Source: RPRB01 sp035519675 (lineage in GTDB: Bacteria; Myxococcota; Myxococcia; Myxococcales; Myxococcaceae). From it: DNA of 64,000 nucleotides. A model generated the notes under the pieces. It had not been told where the DNA came from. It worked only from the letters and a program-made list of their open reading frames with translations, and did no database searches. Made by a program: the position numbers and the translations under genes. The stretch lies in assembly GCA_035519675.1 (NCBI GenBank), contig DATIWB010000002.1:1-64000 (forward strand). Direction: 5' to 3'. Shown here in pieces: positions 42,063-50,271 of the stretch. Each line of letters opens with the position of its first letter. The first letter of the stretch is position 1.

Positions 42063-43595
42063 ATGCCGACAAGCATGCAGAAGCCGCCCATCATCGGCAT
42101 CGACCTTGGCACCACCAACTCCTGCGCGGCCATCGTCAACGAGGACGACTCGGTCAAGCTCATCCCCTACAAGGGCGGCGACTACACCGTCCCCTCCGTG
42201 TTCGCCATCGACGAGAAGGGCAACGAGCTCATCGGCCACGAGGCCAAGCGCCAGTGGCAGCTCAATCCCCGCAACACCGTGTACGGGAGCAAGCGGCTGG
42301 TGGGGCGCAGCTGGTCGAGCGAGATCGTGGAGACGATGCGCAAGACGGTGGGCTACGAGGTCCGCCCCGGCGACCGGAACGACGTGGTCATCGACGTCGC
42401 CCGCCGCGAGTTCCACCTCCAGGAGATCGCCGCCCGCATCCTGAACAAGATCCGGGACGTGGCCTCCAACTACCTCCGGGTGCCCATCAGCCGGGCGGTG
42501 GTCACCGTGCCCGCCTACTTCAACGACCGGCAGCGCCAGGCGGTGAAGGACGCCGGGAAGCTGGTGGGCATCGAGGTGGTGCGGATCATCAACGAGCCCA
42601 CCGCGGCGGCGCTGGCCTACGGCATCGGCAAGAAGCTGAACGAGACGGTGCTGGTCTACGACCTGGGGGGCGGCACCTTCGACGTGAGCATCATCGAGAT
42701 CCGCGACCGGGTCTTCGAGGTGAAGGCCACCGGGGGCGACATCTTCCTCGGTGGTCTGGACTTCGACAACACGATGATCCACCACGTCCTGACCGAGTTC
42801 GCGGCCAAGACCGGCATCGACCTGTCCACCGACCCGGTGGCGATGCAGCGGATCAAGGACCTGGCCGAGCGGACCAAGTGCGACCTCAGCACCCGGGAGC
42901 AGGCGCCCTTCAACATCCCCTTCATCACCATGACCGCGCAGGGGCAGCCGCTGAACATCGAGATGACCTTCAGCCGGAAGAAGCTGGAGGAGCTCACCCA
43001 GCACCTGGTGGACCGGACGCTGCAGATGGTGGCCAGGGTGCTGGTGGACGCCGGGGTCAGCACCAAGCAGATCGACGAGGTGATGCTGGTGGGCGGGCAG
43101 ACCCGCATGCCCATCATCCAGGAGCGGCTGACCAAGTTCTTCGGCAAGTCCCCGTCCAAGGGCGTGCACCCGGACGAGGCGGTGGCCATCGGCGCCGCAC
43201 TCTACGCCCACTCGCTGGAGGACGACACCAACCTCCGGCTCCAGCTGCTCGACGTCATCCCCATGGCCATCGGGCTGGAGAGGGCCGGCGGCAATTTCCA
43301 CATCGTCTTTCCCCGGAACGCGGCCATCCCCAACGCAAAGCAGATCCAGGCCACCACCAGCTTCGACGGGCAGACCGAGCTGGCGATGCGCATCTACCAG
43401 GGCGACAACGAGGCGGCGAACAAGAACGAGCTCCTCGGCGAGTTCGTCTTCTCCGGCATCAGCGCCGGGAAGGCGGGCGAGGCTCAGGTCGAGGTCATCT
43501 TCGACGTGAACGTGGAGGGCATCCTCACCATGAGCGCCCTGGACCCGGCGACCGGGCGGAAGATGAAGACCACCGTGCGAGTGACGCAGAGCTGA
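42063..43595 (+). CDS. DnaK-like (Hsp70) protein lacking the helical lid
   Basis: A 510-residue Hsp70 relative. The nucleotide-binding domain is complete (IIGIDLGTTNSCAAIV, INEPTAAALAYGIG, LVYDLGGGTFDVSIIE, VMLVGGQTRMPIIQ), and the beta-sandwich substrate domain (about residues 385-505) ends VEGILTMSALDPATGRKMKT. The 100 or more residues of alpha-helical lid and the EEVD-like tail of DnaK are absent, so it is not the main chaperone. Myxobacteria carry several such homologues, some tied to motility. ATG 42063 is used; ATG 42075 with AGGA 11 bases upstream is also credible. It diverges from prkA. Confidence 0.9.
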   Translation: MPTSMQKPPIIGIDLGTTNSCAAIVNEDDSVKLIPYKGGDYTVPSVFAIDEKGNELIGHEAKRQWQLNPRNTVYGSKRLVGRSWSSEIVETMRKTVGYEVRPGDRNDVVIDVARREFHLQEIAARILNKIRDVASNYLRVPISRAVVTVPAYFNDRQRQAVKDAGKLVGIEVVRIINEPTAAALAYGIGKKLNETVLVYDLGGGTFDVSIIEIRDRVFEVKATGGDIFLGGLDFDNTMIHHVLTEFAAKTGIDLSTDPVAMQRIKDLAERTKCDLSTREQAPFNIPFITMTAQGQPLNIEMTFSRKKLEELTQHLVDRTLQMVARVLVDAGVSTKQIDEVMLVGGQTRMPIIQERLTKFFGKSPSKGVHPDEAVAIGAALYAHSLEDDTNLRLQLLDVIPMAIGLERAGGNFHIVFPRNAAIPNAKQIQATTSFDGQTELAMRIYQGDNEAANKNELLGEFVFSGISAGKAGEAQVEVIFDVNVEGILTMSALDPATGRKMKTTVRVTQS

Positions 43596-43614
43596 AGAAG
43601 AGAGGGGGGAGGCC

Positions 43615-44688
43615 ATGTGGGGAGCCCCGGCACGGTGCGCGCGCCTCCGGTGGGCGCTCGGCGCGGGGGTGGCCATGCTGGCTCTTCACGGCGCGATGCT
43701 CACCGGCCTGGCCCACCACCGGGGCGTCCCGCTGACGCGGATCCTCGGCGCGTGGGACGCCTCGCTCCATGCGGTCATCGCCGAGTCGGGCCGGACCGCC
43801 GCGCTGTGGGCCTTCTACCCGCTCTGGGCGGGGCTGCTCGAGGCGGCGCACGCCCTTCTTCCCGGGGTCCCGACGGTCCTCGCCGGCGCGGGGCTCGCCT
43901 CGGCGCTGTTCCTCGCCGCGCTCGGCGTTCTCGCCACGGCCGGCCCCAGCCGTGTCATCCCGGAATCGGGTCCGGCATTCGCGCTCGGGGCGGTGCTCCT
44001 CGCCTTCACCCCGGCGTCGTGGACCTTCCACACCGCGCATACCGAGTCGCTGTTCCTCCTGCTCTCGCTGCTCGCGCTCCTCGCGGCCGGACGGGGCCGC
44101 TGGCTCGCGGCCGGCCTCCTCGCCGCCCTGGCTTGCCTCACCCGGAACCAGGGCGTGCTGGTGGCCCTCGCCGCGGTGGCGCTGGTGGCCGAGCAGACGC
44201 GGAGCCGGCGCCGCGCTGCGCTGACCGGTCTCTTCCCGCTGCTCGCCGGCCTCGGGTTCCTCGCCTTCCAGTGGGTCCGGACCGGAGACCCGCTGGCGTT
44301 CCTCCACGCCCAGGCGAACTGGGCCCATGCCCGCTCTCCGCTGGACGTGCTCCGCACCTTCTGGTTCGGGAACCTCTGGCAGAACACCAACGCCGGGTCG
44401 CTCGCCCGCCACGCGTTCTTCCTCGGCGCGGTGGCCGCCTCCGTCGCGCTCGCCCGCCACGACCGCATCCTCGGCCTCTACTGCCTCGCCTCGCTTGCGC
44501 TGCTGCCGCTGCAGGGAGAGCTGGTGAACGCCTTCCGCTTCACGGCGGTGCTGTTCCCGCTGCACCTCTGGGCCGGAGGGCGGCTCGCCCGGGCGCCGGT
44601 GCCGCTGCGGGCCCTGGGCGTCGCGGCGTGGCTCGCCACGAACGTGTGGGTGACGCGCGAGCTCGCCTACGGGAAGTGGGCCTACTGA
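43615..44688 (+). CDS. PIG-V-like membrane glycosyltransferase
   Basis: A 357-residue protein with about nine hydrophobic segments. LTRILGAWDASLH near the N-terminus with an acidic residue in the first outer loop, YPLWAGLLEAAHALL, and FHTAHTESLFLLLSLLAL resemble the PIG-V/GPI-mannosyltransferase-II-like and GT39-like families, which use polyprenyl-phosphate sugars. LTRNQGVLVALAAVAL is a further shared stretch. The sugar and acceptor are unknown. GGGGGGAGG lies 4 bases before the ATG. It ends 21 bases from the clpX end, which converges. Confidence 0.7.
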   Translation: MWGAPARCARLRWALGAGVAMLALHGAMLTGLAHHRGVPLTRILGAWDASLHAVIAESGRTAALWAFYPLWAGLLEAAHALLPGVPTVLAGAGLASALFLAALGVLATAGPSRVIPESGPAFALGAVLLAFTPASWTFHTAHTESLFLLLSLLALLAAGRGRWLAAGLLAALACLTRNQGVLVALAAVALVAEQTRSRRRAALTGLFPLLAGLGFLAFQWVRTGDPLAFLHAQANWAHARSPLDVLRTFWFGNLWQNTNAGSLARHAFFLGAVAASVALARHDRILGLYCLASLALLPLQGELVNAFRFTAVLFPLHLWAGGRLARAPVPLRALGVAAWLATNVWVTRELAYGKWAY

Positions 44689-44709
44689 GGAGAGAAGCCT
44701 CGCCCGGAC

Positions 44710-45987
44710 CTAGGCGGTCTTCTTCTCCTTCTCCAGCACCAGCTGGGGCGGCTCGTGCTTGGTCACCACTTCCTGGGTGATCTTGCACTCCCGCACGCCT
44801 TCCCGGTACGGCACGTCGTACATGATGTCCAGCATCGCGTCCTCCATGATGGCGCGGAGGCCGCGGGCGCCGGAGCTGCGCCGCATCGCCTCCCGGGCGA
44901 TGGCACGGAGCGCTTCCTTGGTGAAGCTGAGCTTCACCTTCTCGATCTCGAAGAGCTTCTGGTACTGCTTCACCAGGGCGTTCTTCGGCTGGGTGAGGAT
45001 GGTGACCAGGTCGTCCTCGCGCAGGTCGTTCAGGGTCGCCACCACCGGGAGCCGGCCCACGAACTCGGGGATCATCCCGAACTTCATGAGGTCCTCGGGC
45101 TCCACCAGCTTGAGGAGCTCGCCCACGGTGCGCTCGTCCTTGTGGACGATCTTCGCCCCGAAGCCGAGCCCCTTCTCCCCCACCCGGCGGCGGATGATCG
45201 AGTCGATGCCGTGGAAGGCACCGCCGCAGATGAAGAGGATGTTCGAGGTGTCGACCTGGACGTACTCCTGCTGGTTGTACTTCTTGCCGCCGCGGGGGGT
45301 GACGTTGGCCCGGGTGCCCTCGATGATCTTCAAGAGCGCCTGCTGCACGCCCTCGCCGCCGACGTCGCGGGTGACGCTGGGGGTGTCCCCCTTGCGGGCG
45401 ATCTTGTCGATCTCGTCGATGTAGACGATGCCCCGGGCGGCCTTCTCCACGTCGTAGTCGGCGTTGTGGAGCAGGTTCTGGATGATGTTCTCCACGTCCT
45501 CGCCCACGTAGCCGGCCTCGGTGAGGCTGGTGGCGTCGGCGATGGTGAAGGGGACGTTGAGGAACCGGGCCAGGCTCTGGGCGAGCAGGGTCTTGCCGCT
45601 CCCGGTGGGCCCGATGAGGAGGATGTTGCTCTTGCTGAGCTCGACGTCCTCGTGGCCGGCGGCCTTCACCCCGGGGCGCGGCCGGGCGGGAGGCTTCTTC
45701 TGGTAGATGCGCTTGTAGTGGTTGTACACCGCGACCGCGAGGACCTTCTTCGCGTGGTCCTGACCGATGACGTAGTCGTCGAGGAAGGACTTGATCTCCG
45801 TCGGGGTGGGCAAGGAGACCTGGGGCTTGCCCTCTTCCCGGTCATGCTCCTCGGCGATGATGTCGTTGCAGAGCTTGATGCACTCGTCGCAGATGTAGAC
45901 CGTCGGGCCGGCGATGAGCTTTCGCACCTCGCGCTGGGACTTCCCGCAGAACGAGCAGGACAGGTTGACGGTGTGCTCCTTCTTCAC
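44710..45987 (-). CDS. clpX: ATP-dependent Clp protease ATP-binding subunit ClpX
   Basis: A 425-residue AAA+ unfoldase (E. coli 424) that feeds ClpP. The N-terminal zinc domain has Cys11, Cys14, Cys33 and Cys36 (SCSFCGKSQ and ICDECIKLC), followed by Walker A LIGPTGSGKTLLAQ, the pore loop GYVGEDVE and Walker B VYIDEIDKIA. The IGF-type ClpP-binding loop reads GEKGLGFGAK. The start is GTG 45987, because GGAGG sits 9 bases upstream and it gives the family length; the frame is open a further 108 bases upstream. A TATATT hexamer (46094-46099, read minus) about 110 bases upstream is a possible -10 box. clpP and lon are not in the window. Confidence 0.97.
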   Translation of the reverse strand: MKKEHTVNLSCSFCGKSQREVRKLIAGPTVYICDECIKLCNDIIAEEHDREEGKPQVSLPTPTEIKSFLDDYVIGQDHAKKVLAVAVYNHYKRIYQKKPPARPRPGVKAAGHEDVELSKSNILLIGPTGSGKTLLAQSLARFLNVPFTIADATSLTEAGYVGEDVENIIQNLLHNADYDVEKAARGIVYIDEIDKIARKGDTPSVTRDVGGEGVQQALLKIIEGTRANVTPRGGKKYNQQEYVQVDTSNILFICGGAFHGIDSIIRRRVGEKGLGFGAKIVHKDERTVGELLKLVEPEDLMKFGMIPEFVGRLPVVATLNDLREDDLVTILTQPKNALVKQYQKLFEIEKVKLSFTKEALRAIAREAMRRSSGARGLRAIMEDAMLDIMYDVPYREGVRECKITQEVVTKHEPPQLVLEKEKKTA

Positions 45988-46173
45988 CCTCTCAGACCTC
46001 CAGGGCACGGCCCTGACCGACTCCGACGACTCCAGCACAGACCCCGATGCCTGCGCCACCTCCGACGCTGCCGCGAGATCGGGGGCCTTGTCCAATATAA
46101 GTCCCGAGTTCCGAGCAGGGCAGACGGCTGAGCCGCGACGTCCGCAGCAGGACTGCTCCGTGAGGAGGCAGCC

Positions 46174-46773
46174 TCAGCCTCTGACGCGGTCGACCGCCAG
46201 GGACTCCACCGCCGCGGCGAGGTCATCGGCCTGGGTCCGGACCGACGCCGGAACGCCGCGGCACACCCGGAGCTCCTCGGCGAGGCGGCGGGCGGTGCGT
46301 GCCAGCTGACCCAGGCGCACCTCCGTCGGCGGCGCCTCGGGGGCCGGACGGGGGAAGCGCTCGCTCAGCTCTCGGCGCACCGCGGCGACGGGCCGCTCCG
46401 GGTCCCAGATGGAGTCACGGATGCTGCGGTACTCCTCGGCGTCCAGCGCCCCCCGTTCCTCCGCCTCGGCGAGCACCTCCACCACCTCGAAGGCCGGAGC
46501 GGGACGGGCATCGGGCGCCTCGGGCCGCCAGCTGCGCTCGTGCCGGTCGAGGAAGCTCCACGATCGGGTGAGCTTCACCGCCGTGGCCTTCCGGATGTGG
46601 AGCTCCTTGCCGCAGTAGGCCTCGAAGCTGGGGAAGCCCCAGCCCTCCCACAGCCCCTCGTCCCGCACCCGGGTCAGCACCTTGGCCAGCCCCGTCCAGG
46701 AGGCCTTGAACGACCGCGCGGCACGCAGCACCTCCTCCCGGAACGGGTCGCCGCCCACCGGAGCGGGCGCCAT
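46174..46773 (-). CDS. Conserved protein of unknown function, helical
   Basis: A 199-residue charged, helix-rich protein with no signal or membrane segment. I do not recognise a named family. The centre reads WGFPSFEAYCGKELHIRKATAVKLTRSW, similar in feel to small DNA-binding modules found in phage and plasmid proteins with a SFEEY...ELG...RRxAY pattern, and a second half (ERPVAAVRRELSERFPRP) that is typical coiled or helical linker. It shares a TGATG junction with the AgmX-type gene upstream, so both are made from one mRNA. Confidence 0.6.
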   Translation of the reverse strand: MAPAPVGGDPFREEVLRAARSFKASWTGLAKVLTRVRDEGLWEGWGFPSFEAYCGKELHIRKATAVKLTRSWSFLDRHERSWRPEAPDARPAPAFEVVEVLAEAEERGALDAEEYRSIRDSIWDPERPVAAVRRELSERFPRPAPEAPPTEVRLGQLARTARRLAEELRVCRGVPASVRTQADDLAAAVESLAVDRVRG

Positions 46774-47648
46774 CAGCCCGCTCCCCGGCCGATGGTGAAC
46801 GACAGACCCACCGTGGCCTGCTGCCCCTCGTAGGGGCGGAAGGGCCAGCGCTGCAGCTCGTGCAGCAGGCATTCCTGGAGGGCGCCCTCGGCGAACCTGG
46901 GGTGGTCCACCCAGAGCTTCTTCACCTGGCCGTCGTTGCCGATGACGAACTCGATGGGAATGCGCTCGGCGAGCCCTGGCGAGCGCTTCGCCTCCTCGGC
47001 GAAGCAGGGGTACAGCGCGCGCTGCCGCTGGGCGATGACCGTCTGGATTGCCCCGCGGTCGAACTTCGCCTCGATGCTCACGTCGTCCGGGTCGTTCTCC
47101 TGGGCTCCGGACCCGGACCGGGTGCCGAGGCCCGCGGGCCGGGCGGCGGTCCCGGTCGCCCTCCGCCCACCCTTCTCCAGCGGGTAGTCGAGCATCTCGT
47201 CCTGCTGCCTCCGCGCCTTGGCCAGCCGGATGACCGGCGGCTCGACGGCGATGGCCGCCTCCTCGGTCCGGGTGTCGAACGTGCCGTGCACCGCCATGTA
47301 CCGGGCCACCGCCCCGGCGGCGCCGGCCACCACCAGGGCCACCCCGGCGAGGAGGGTCAGCCGGACGTTCCGCTGGCGGCGAGCCCGGTCGCGGACCCGC
47401 CGCTCGAGCGCGTCCACCCGCCACTTCGCCTCGGCCTTGGCCAGGTGCACCCGGAGCGCCTCCACCTGGGTGATGCGCTCGAAGTCCTCGCCGACCAGGG
47501 CGACCTCGGTCTGGCCGTTGATGTCCCCTGCGTACAGCCGGTCGAGCAGCTGTGCGCCCTGGACCGGCCCGAGCACCAGCTCCCCCTTGCGGTACAGCCA
47601 CTCTCCCCCGAGCGGGTGCTCGGCGTGTTCGACGTCGCGCGAATCCAT
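46773..47648 (-). CDS. GYF-domain protein with AgmX/PglI-type C-terminal domain
   Basis: A 291-residue single-pass membrane protein. Residues 15-60 are a GYF_2-like domain (WLYRKGELVLGPVQGAQLLD, then LYAGDINGQTEVAL), residues 95-120 a transmembrane helix (LTLLAGVALVVAGAAGAVARY), and residues 195-290 a TonB-like C-terminal domain (IQTVIAQRQRALYPCFAEEA, IEFVIGNDGQVKKLWV). This C-terminal type is found in AgmX/PglI proteins of myxobacteria, linked to adventurous gliding. The start ATG 47648 is 39 bases from the divergent truA. Confidence 0.8.
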   Translation of the reverse strand: MDSRDVEHAEHPLGGEWLYRKGELVLGPVQGAQLLDRLYAGDINGQTEVALVGEDFERITQVEALRVHLAKAEAKWRVDALERRVRDRARRQRNVRLTLLAGVALVVAGAAGAVARYMAVHGTFDTRTEEAAIAVEPPVIRLAKARRQQDEMLDYPLEKGGRRATGTAARPAGLGTRSGSGAQENDPDDVSIEAKFDRGAIQTVIAQRQRALYPCFAEEAKRSPGLAERIPIEFVIGNDGQVKKLWVDHPRFAEGALQECLLHELQRWPFRPYEGQQATVGLSFTIGRGAG

Positions 47649-47687
47649 GGGTGTGGGAGGGAAATAGTCTACCCTGGCCGCGGACAC

Positions 47688-48500
47688 GTGAGGCGACGGC
47701 GTCTGGCGCTGTGGGTGTGGTACCGCGGCGACCGGTTCCAGGGCTGGCAGTCCCAGCGGACCGGTCTGTCCGTGCAGGAGACGCTCGAGGCGGCGCTCGC
47801 CGCGCACGGCGTCGAGGCACGGCCCATGGCCGCCGGACGCACCGACCGCGGCGTCCACGCCCGCTGCCAGCCGGTCAGCGTCCGCCTCCCCGCCGCTGCC
47901 TCGCCCGGCGCACTCGGCGGGCTCGGGAGCGAAGGCTGGGGCGTGGCCGCGGCCGTCGACGCCCCCGACGGCTTCCACGCGCAGTGGTCCAGCACCTCGA
48001 AGGAGTACCGCTACCGGCTCGCGACCGGTGCCCTCCCCGAGCGCTGGAGTGGCCTGGTGTGGGAGACCAGCGCCCACCCCCGGCTCGCGGGCCGCAGCAT
48101 CGACCTCGACCGGGTGCGCCGGGCGCTGGAACGGGCAGTGGGCACGCGCGACTTCTCGGCGCTGCACGCGGCCTCGAGCGTGCGGCGCCTACGGACGCTG
48201 CTCGGCGTGACGTGGTGGGAGCGCGACGGGGCGGTGGAGCTCGGCCTGCGCGGCGACGCCTTCGGCCGGTACGGCGTGCGCCTGCTCGTCGGCGGCGCGG
48301 TGCTGGTGGGCGCGGGGCTGGTGGACGAGGGCACCTGGGAGCGCGCGCTGGAGACGGCGGAGTCGTTCGAGGGGCTGCGCGCGCCGGCGGCCGGGCTCAC
48401 GCTCTGGTCCGTCGGCTACCCCGAGCGGCTCGATCCCTTCGCCCGGGTCACCCCGCGGCTCCCCGGCGAGCCTCCCTTCGTGCCGATGGATCAGGCCTGA
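47688..48500 (+). CDS. truA: tRNA pseudouridine(38-40) synthase TruA
   Basis: A 270-residue enzyme that isomerises uridines 38-40 in the tRNA anticodon arm. The catalytic Asp53 is in AGRTDRGVHARCQ; WYRGDRFQGWQSQ at the N-terminus and EYRYRLATG, TRDFSALHAASSVRR in the middle are family signatures. GTG 47688 gives a normal length; there is no strong ribosome site. Its 3' end overlaps the convergent RHH gene by 10 bases. Confidence 0.94.
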   Translation: MRRRRLALWVWYRGDRFQGWQSQRTGLSVQETLEAALAAHGVEARPMAAGRTDRGVHARCQPVSVRLPAAASPGALGGLGSEGWGVAAAVDAPDGFHAQWSSTSKEYRYRLATGALPERWSGLVWETSAHPRLAGRSIDLDRVRRALERAVGTRDFSALHAASSVRRLRTLLGVTWWERDGAVELGLRGDAFGRYGVRLLVGGAVLVGAGLVDEGTWERALETAESFEGLRAPAAGLTLWSVGYPERLDPFARVTPRLPGEPPFVPMDQA

Positions 48501-48697
48501 GGCGGCGCGCCGTACGGCACCATCGGCGCGTCGTGCTTCGCCAGCACGTCGGCGATCGCCTCGCGCAGGTACTCGCTCTGGCGGATGCGCGTGGTGCGCG
48601 AGAGGGACTTCAGCGCCTCCAGCCGGTCCCGGGTGAGCCGGAAGACGACGGAGGTGAGGCGGGGTGGTGGGTGGGAGATGGTCATACCTTGATACAC
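48491..48697 (-). CDS. Ribbon-helix-helix (CopG/Arc-type) regulator
   Basis: A 68-residue protein. The pattern SVVFRLTRDRLEALKSLSRT-TRIRQSEYLREAI is a strand followed by two helices, as in RHH repressors and the antitoxins that share the fold. A downstream toxin is not seen: the gene on its 5' side is a putative exported protein, so this is probably a free-standing regulator. GTG 48697 is chosen for AGGA four bases upstream; ATG 48685 is the alternative. It converges with truA. Confidence 0.75.
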   Translation of the reverse strand: MYQGMTISHPPPRLTSVVFRLTRDRLEALKSLSRTTRIRQSEYLREAIADVLAKHDAPMVPYGAPPQA

Positions 48698-48741
48698 ATC
48701 GTCCTACGTCTCCGCCACCGGTCAACTTCTTCGCCGGCCGC

Positions 48742-49308
48742 TCACTCGAAGATGTACGTGCGCAGCTGGATGCCGCCGACGAGGGCCCCGGCGATGCGGA
48801 TGCCCTGGCCAGCCGTCACCTCGGCCGCCCCGCCCAGGTAGAGGCCGAAGACGGGAAAGAGCTCGTACTGGATGCCGACGCCGAGCCGGGGGCCAGCGGT
48901 CACGTTGGGCGTGACGTGCAGCGCGAGCTCGGCGGTGAGGTAGGTCTTGAAGCGGTCGTCGCCGAAGTACGCCCGCAGCCCTCCGGCGATGGCCACGTCC
49001 ACCGCGGGCCCGCCGAAGCCGGTGCGCGCGCCGACGGTCCACTCGTTCCCCGACAGCCCGAGCGGGAAGGTGAGGAGCGTCTCGAGGAGCCCGCGCCGGC
49101 CCTCCTCGGTCTCGCCGCCTGCCTTGACCTCGCGCTTGAAGTCGATGCCCCCGCCGACCAGGAGGCCGAGGGCGCCCCGGTGGTCCCACCGCTCCTCCTC
49201 CTCCGCCCCGGCAGCGAGCGGGACGAGGAGCAGCCCCACCGTGAGCGCGGCGCGCCACGCACGCTTCAGCCCCCCGCACCAGGGGGACGCCTGCGGAGCC
49301 CCCCGCAC
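48742..49308 (-). CDS. Putative exported beta-rich protein; start lies in a repeat
   Basis: The body is a signal segment (LTVGLLLVPLAAGAEEEE) followed by Gly-rich, alternating strands (LGLLVGGGIDFKREV, VDVAIAGGLRAYFGDD, LTAELALHVTPNVTAG, GGIQLRTYIFE). The aromatic/Glu end suggests an outer-membrane barrel or periplasmic beta protein; no family is recognised. The 5' end is odd: the frame runs into tandem 27-base repeats, with GTG 49308 inside the second unit as the first standard start, and CTG 49269 just after the repeats. The native start may have been replaced by the repeats. Confidence 0.55.
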   Translation of the reverse strand: MRGAPQASPWCGGLKRAWRAALTVGLLLVPLAAGAEEEERWDHRGALGLLVGGGIDFKREVKAGGETEEGRRGLLETLLTFPLGLSGNEWTVGARTGFGGPAVDVAIAGGLRAYFGDDRFKTYLTAELALHVTPNVTAGPRLGVGIQYELFPVFGLYLGGAAEVTAGQGIRIAGALVGGIQLRTYIFE

Positions 49309-49388
49309 CAGGGGGACGCCTGCCGAGCGTCGCAGTGGCGCCGCACGTCCAGGCTCAGCCGCGCGGGGGCGCGGCGCGTCCGGGCTCA
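49268..49388 (-). repeat. Modular repeat array at the larE 3' end
   Basis: Two tandem units of AGCCCCCCGCACCAGGGG plus GACGCCTGC (49268-49294 and 49297-49323, exact over 27 bases) are followed by a diverged block ending GGCTCA at 49352-49357 and again at 49383-49388. Read in the gene direction, the array opens TGAGCCCGGACG, where TGA is the larE stop, repeats TGAGCCTGGACG, and then gives CAGGCGTCCCCCTGGTG twice. The same modules occur after rpoC (54733-54787). Confidence 0.85.
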
Positions 49389-50249
49389 GGAGTGTGCTCC
49401 GGTCGAGGGCAGCCCGGCCGCCTCGTTCAGCCGGCCGGACCGGAAGGACTCGAGGTCGAGCGCCACGTAGGCGAAGCCACGGGCGCGGAGCGCGCGGTTG
49501 ATGCGCTCCCGGAACTCGGGGTCGGCAAAGCGGTGCTGCTCCTCGGCCGCCACCTCCAGCCGGGCGATGTCCCCGTGGTACCGGACCCGGAAGCTGCGCA
49601 GCCCTGCGGCCCGGAGGTCCGACTCGGCGCTGCCGATCTGCACCAGCCGCTCGGGAGTGACTTCCGTCCCGTAGGGGATGCGCGAGGCCAGGCACGGCAT
49701 CTGCGGCTTGTCCCAGGTGCGCAGCCCCAGCGCGCGGGAGTGGGCGCGGATCTCGTCCTTGGTCAGCCCCACTTTGGCCAGCGGCGAGCGGATGGCCTGC
49801 TCGCGCGCCGCCTGGTGCCCGGGCCGGTGGTCGCGCAGGTCGTCAGCGTTGAACCCGTCGACGATGGCGGCGAGCCCCAGCTGCCGCGCCCAGTCGGTGC
49901 ACAGGGTGTACAGCTCGCTCTTGCAGAAGTAGCAGCGGTTGGTCGGATTGGCGGCGTAGCGCGGGTCGCTCACCTCGCCGGAATCGACCGAGAGGTGCCG
50001 CACGCCCAGCTCCCTGGCCAGGGCCTCCGCCTCCCGCTTCTCCTCGGGGGCGACGCTGGCCGAGATGGCGGTGAGCGCCACCGCCCGTTCCCCCAGCTCG
50101 TCCCGGGCGATGCGCAGGACGAAGGTGCTGTCCACCCCGCCGGAGAAGGCGACCAGGGCCGAGCCGAGCCCCCGCAGCTCCTCGCGAAGACGGAGGAGCT
50201 TCGGCCCGCTCCGCTCGACCAGCGACTGCCACTGCGCGGACGTCAGCAC
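49386..50249 (-). CDS. larE: LarE-like ATP-dependent sacrificial sulfur transferase
   Basis: A 287-residue PP-loop protein. LVAFSGGVDSTFVLR (residues 32-46) is the pyrophosphatase loop that adenylates the substrate, RCYFCKSELYTLC provides a Cys pair and MPCLASRIPYGTEV the Cys that in LarE donates sulfur to the pyridinium dithio cofactor of the lactate racemase (nickel-pincer) system. LarB and LarC are not adjacent, so another sulfur acceptor is possible. GTG 50249 is preferred over ATG 50309 since the extra 20 residues overlap the upstream gene. It is the last gene in the sulfur group; the stop codon begins a repeat array. Confidence 0.88.
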   Translation of the reverse strand: MLTSAQWQSLVERSGPKLLRLREELRGLGSALVAFSGGVDSTFVLRIARDELGERAVALTAISASVAPEEKREAEALARELGVRHLSVDSGEVSDPRYAANPTNRCYFCKSELYTLCTDWARQLGLAAIVDGFNADDLRDHRPGHQAAREQAIRSPLAKVGLTKDEIRAHSRALGLRTWDKPQMPCLASRIPYGTEVTPERLVQIGSAESDLRAAGLRSFRVRYHGDIARLEVAAEEQHRFADPEFRERINRALRARGFAYVALDLESFRSGRLNEAAGLPSTGAHS

Positions 50250-50271
50250 GGCTGCCGGACTCCGCCCGCGG

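Noticed and set aside
48491..48697. RHH gene as the antitoxin of a toxin-antitoxin pair
   Set aside because: No small toxin-like gene is next to it; neighbours are truA and a putative exported protein.
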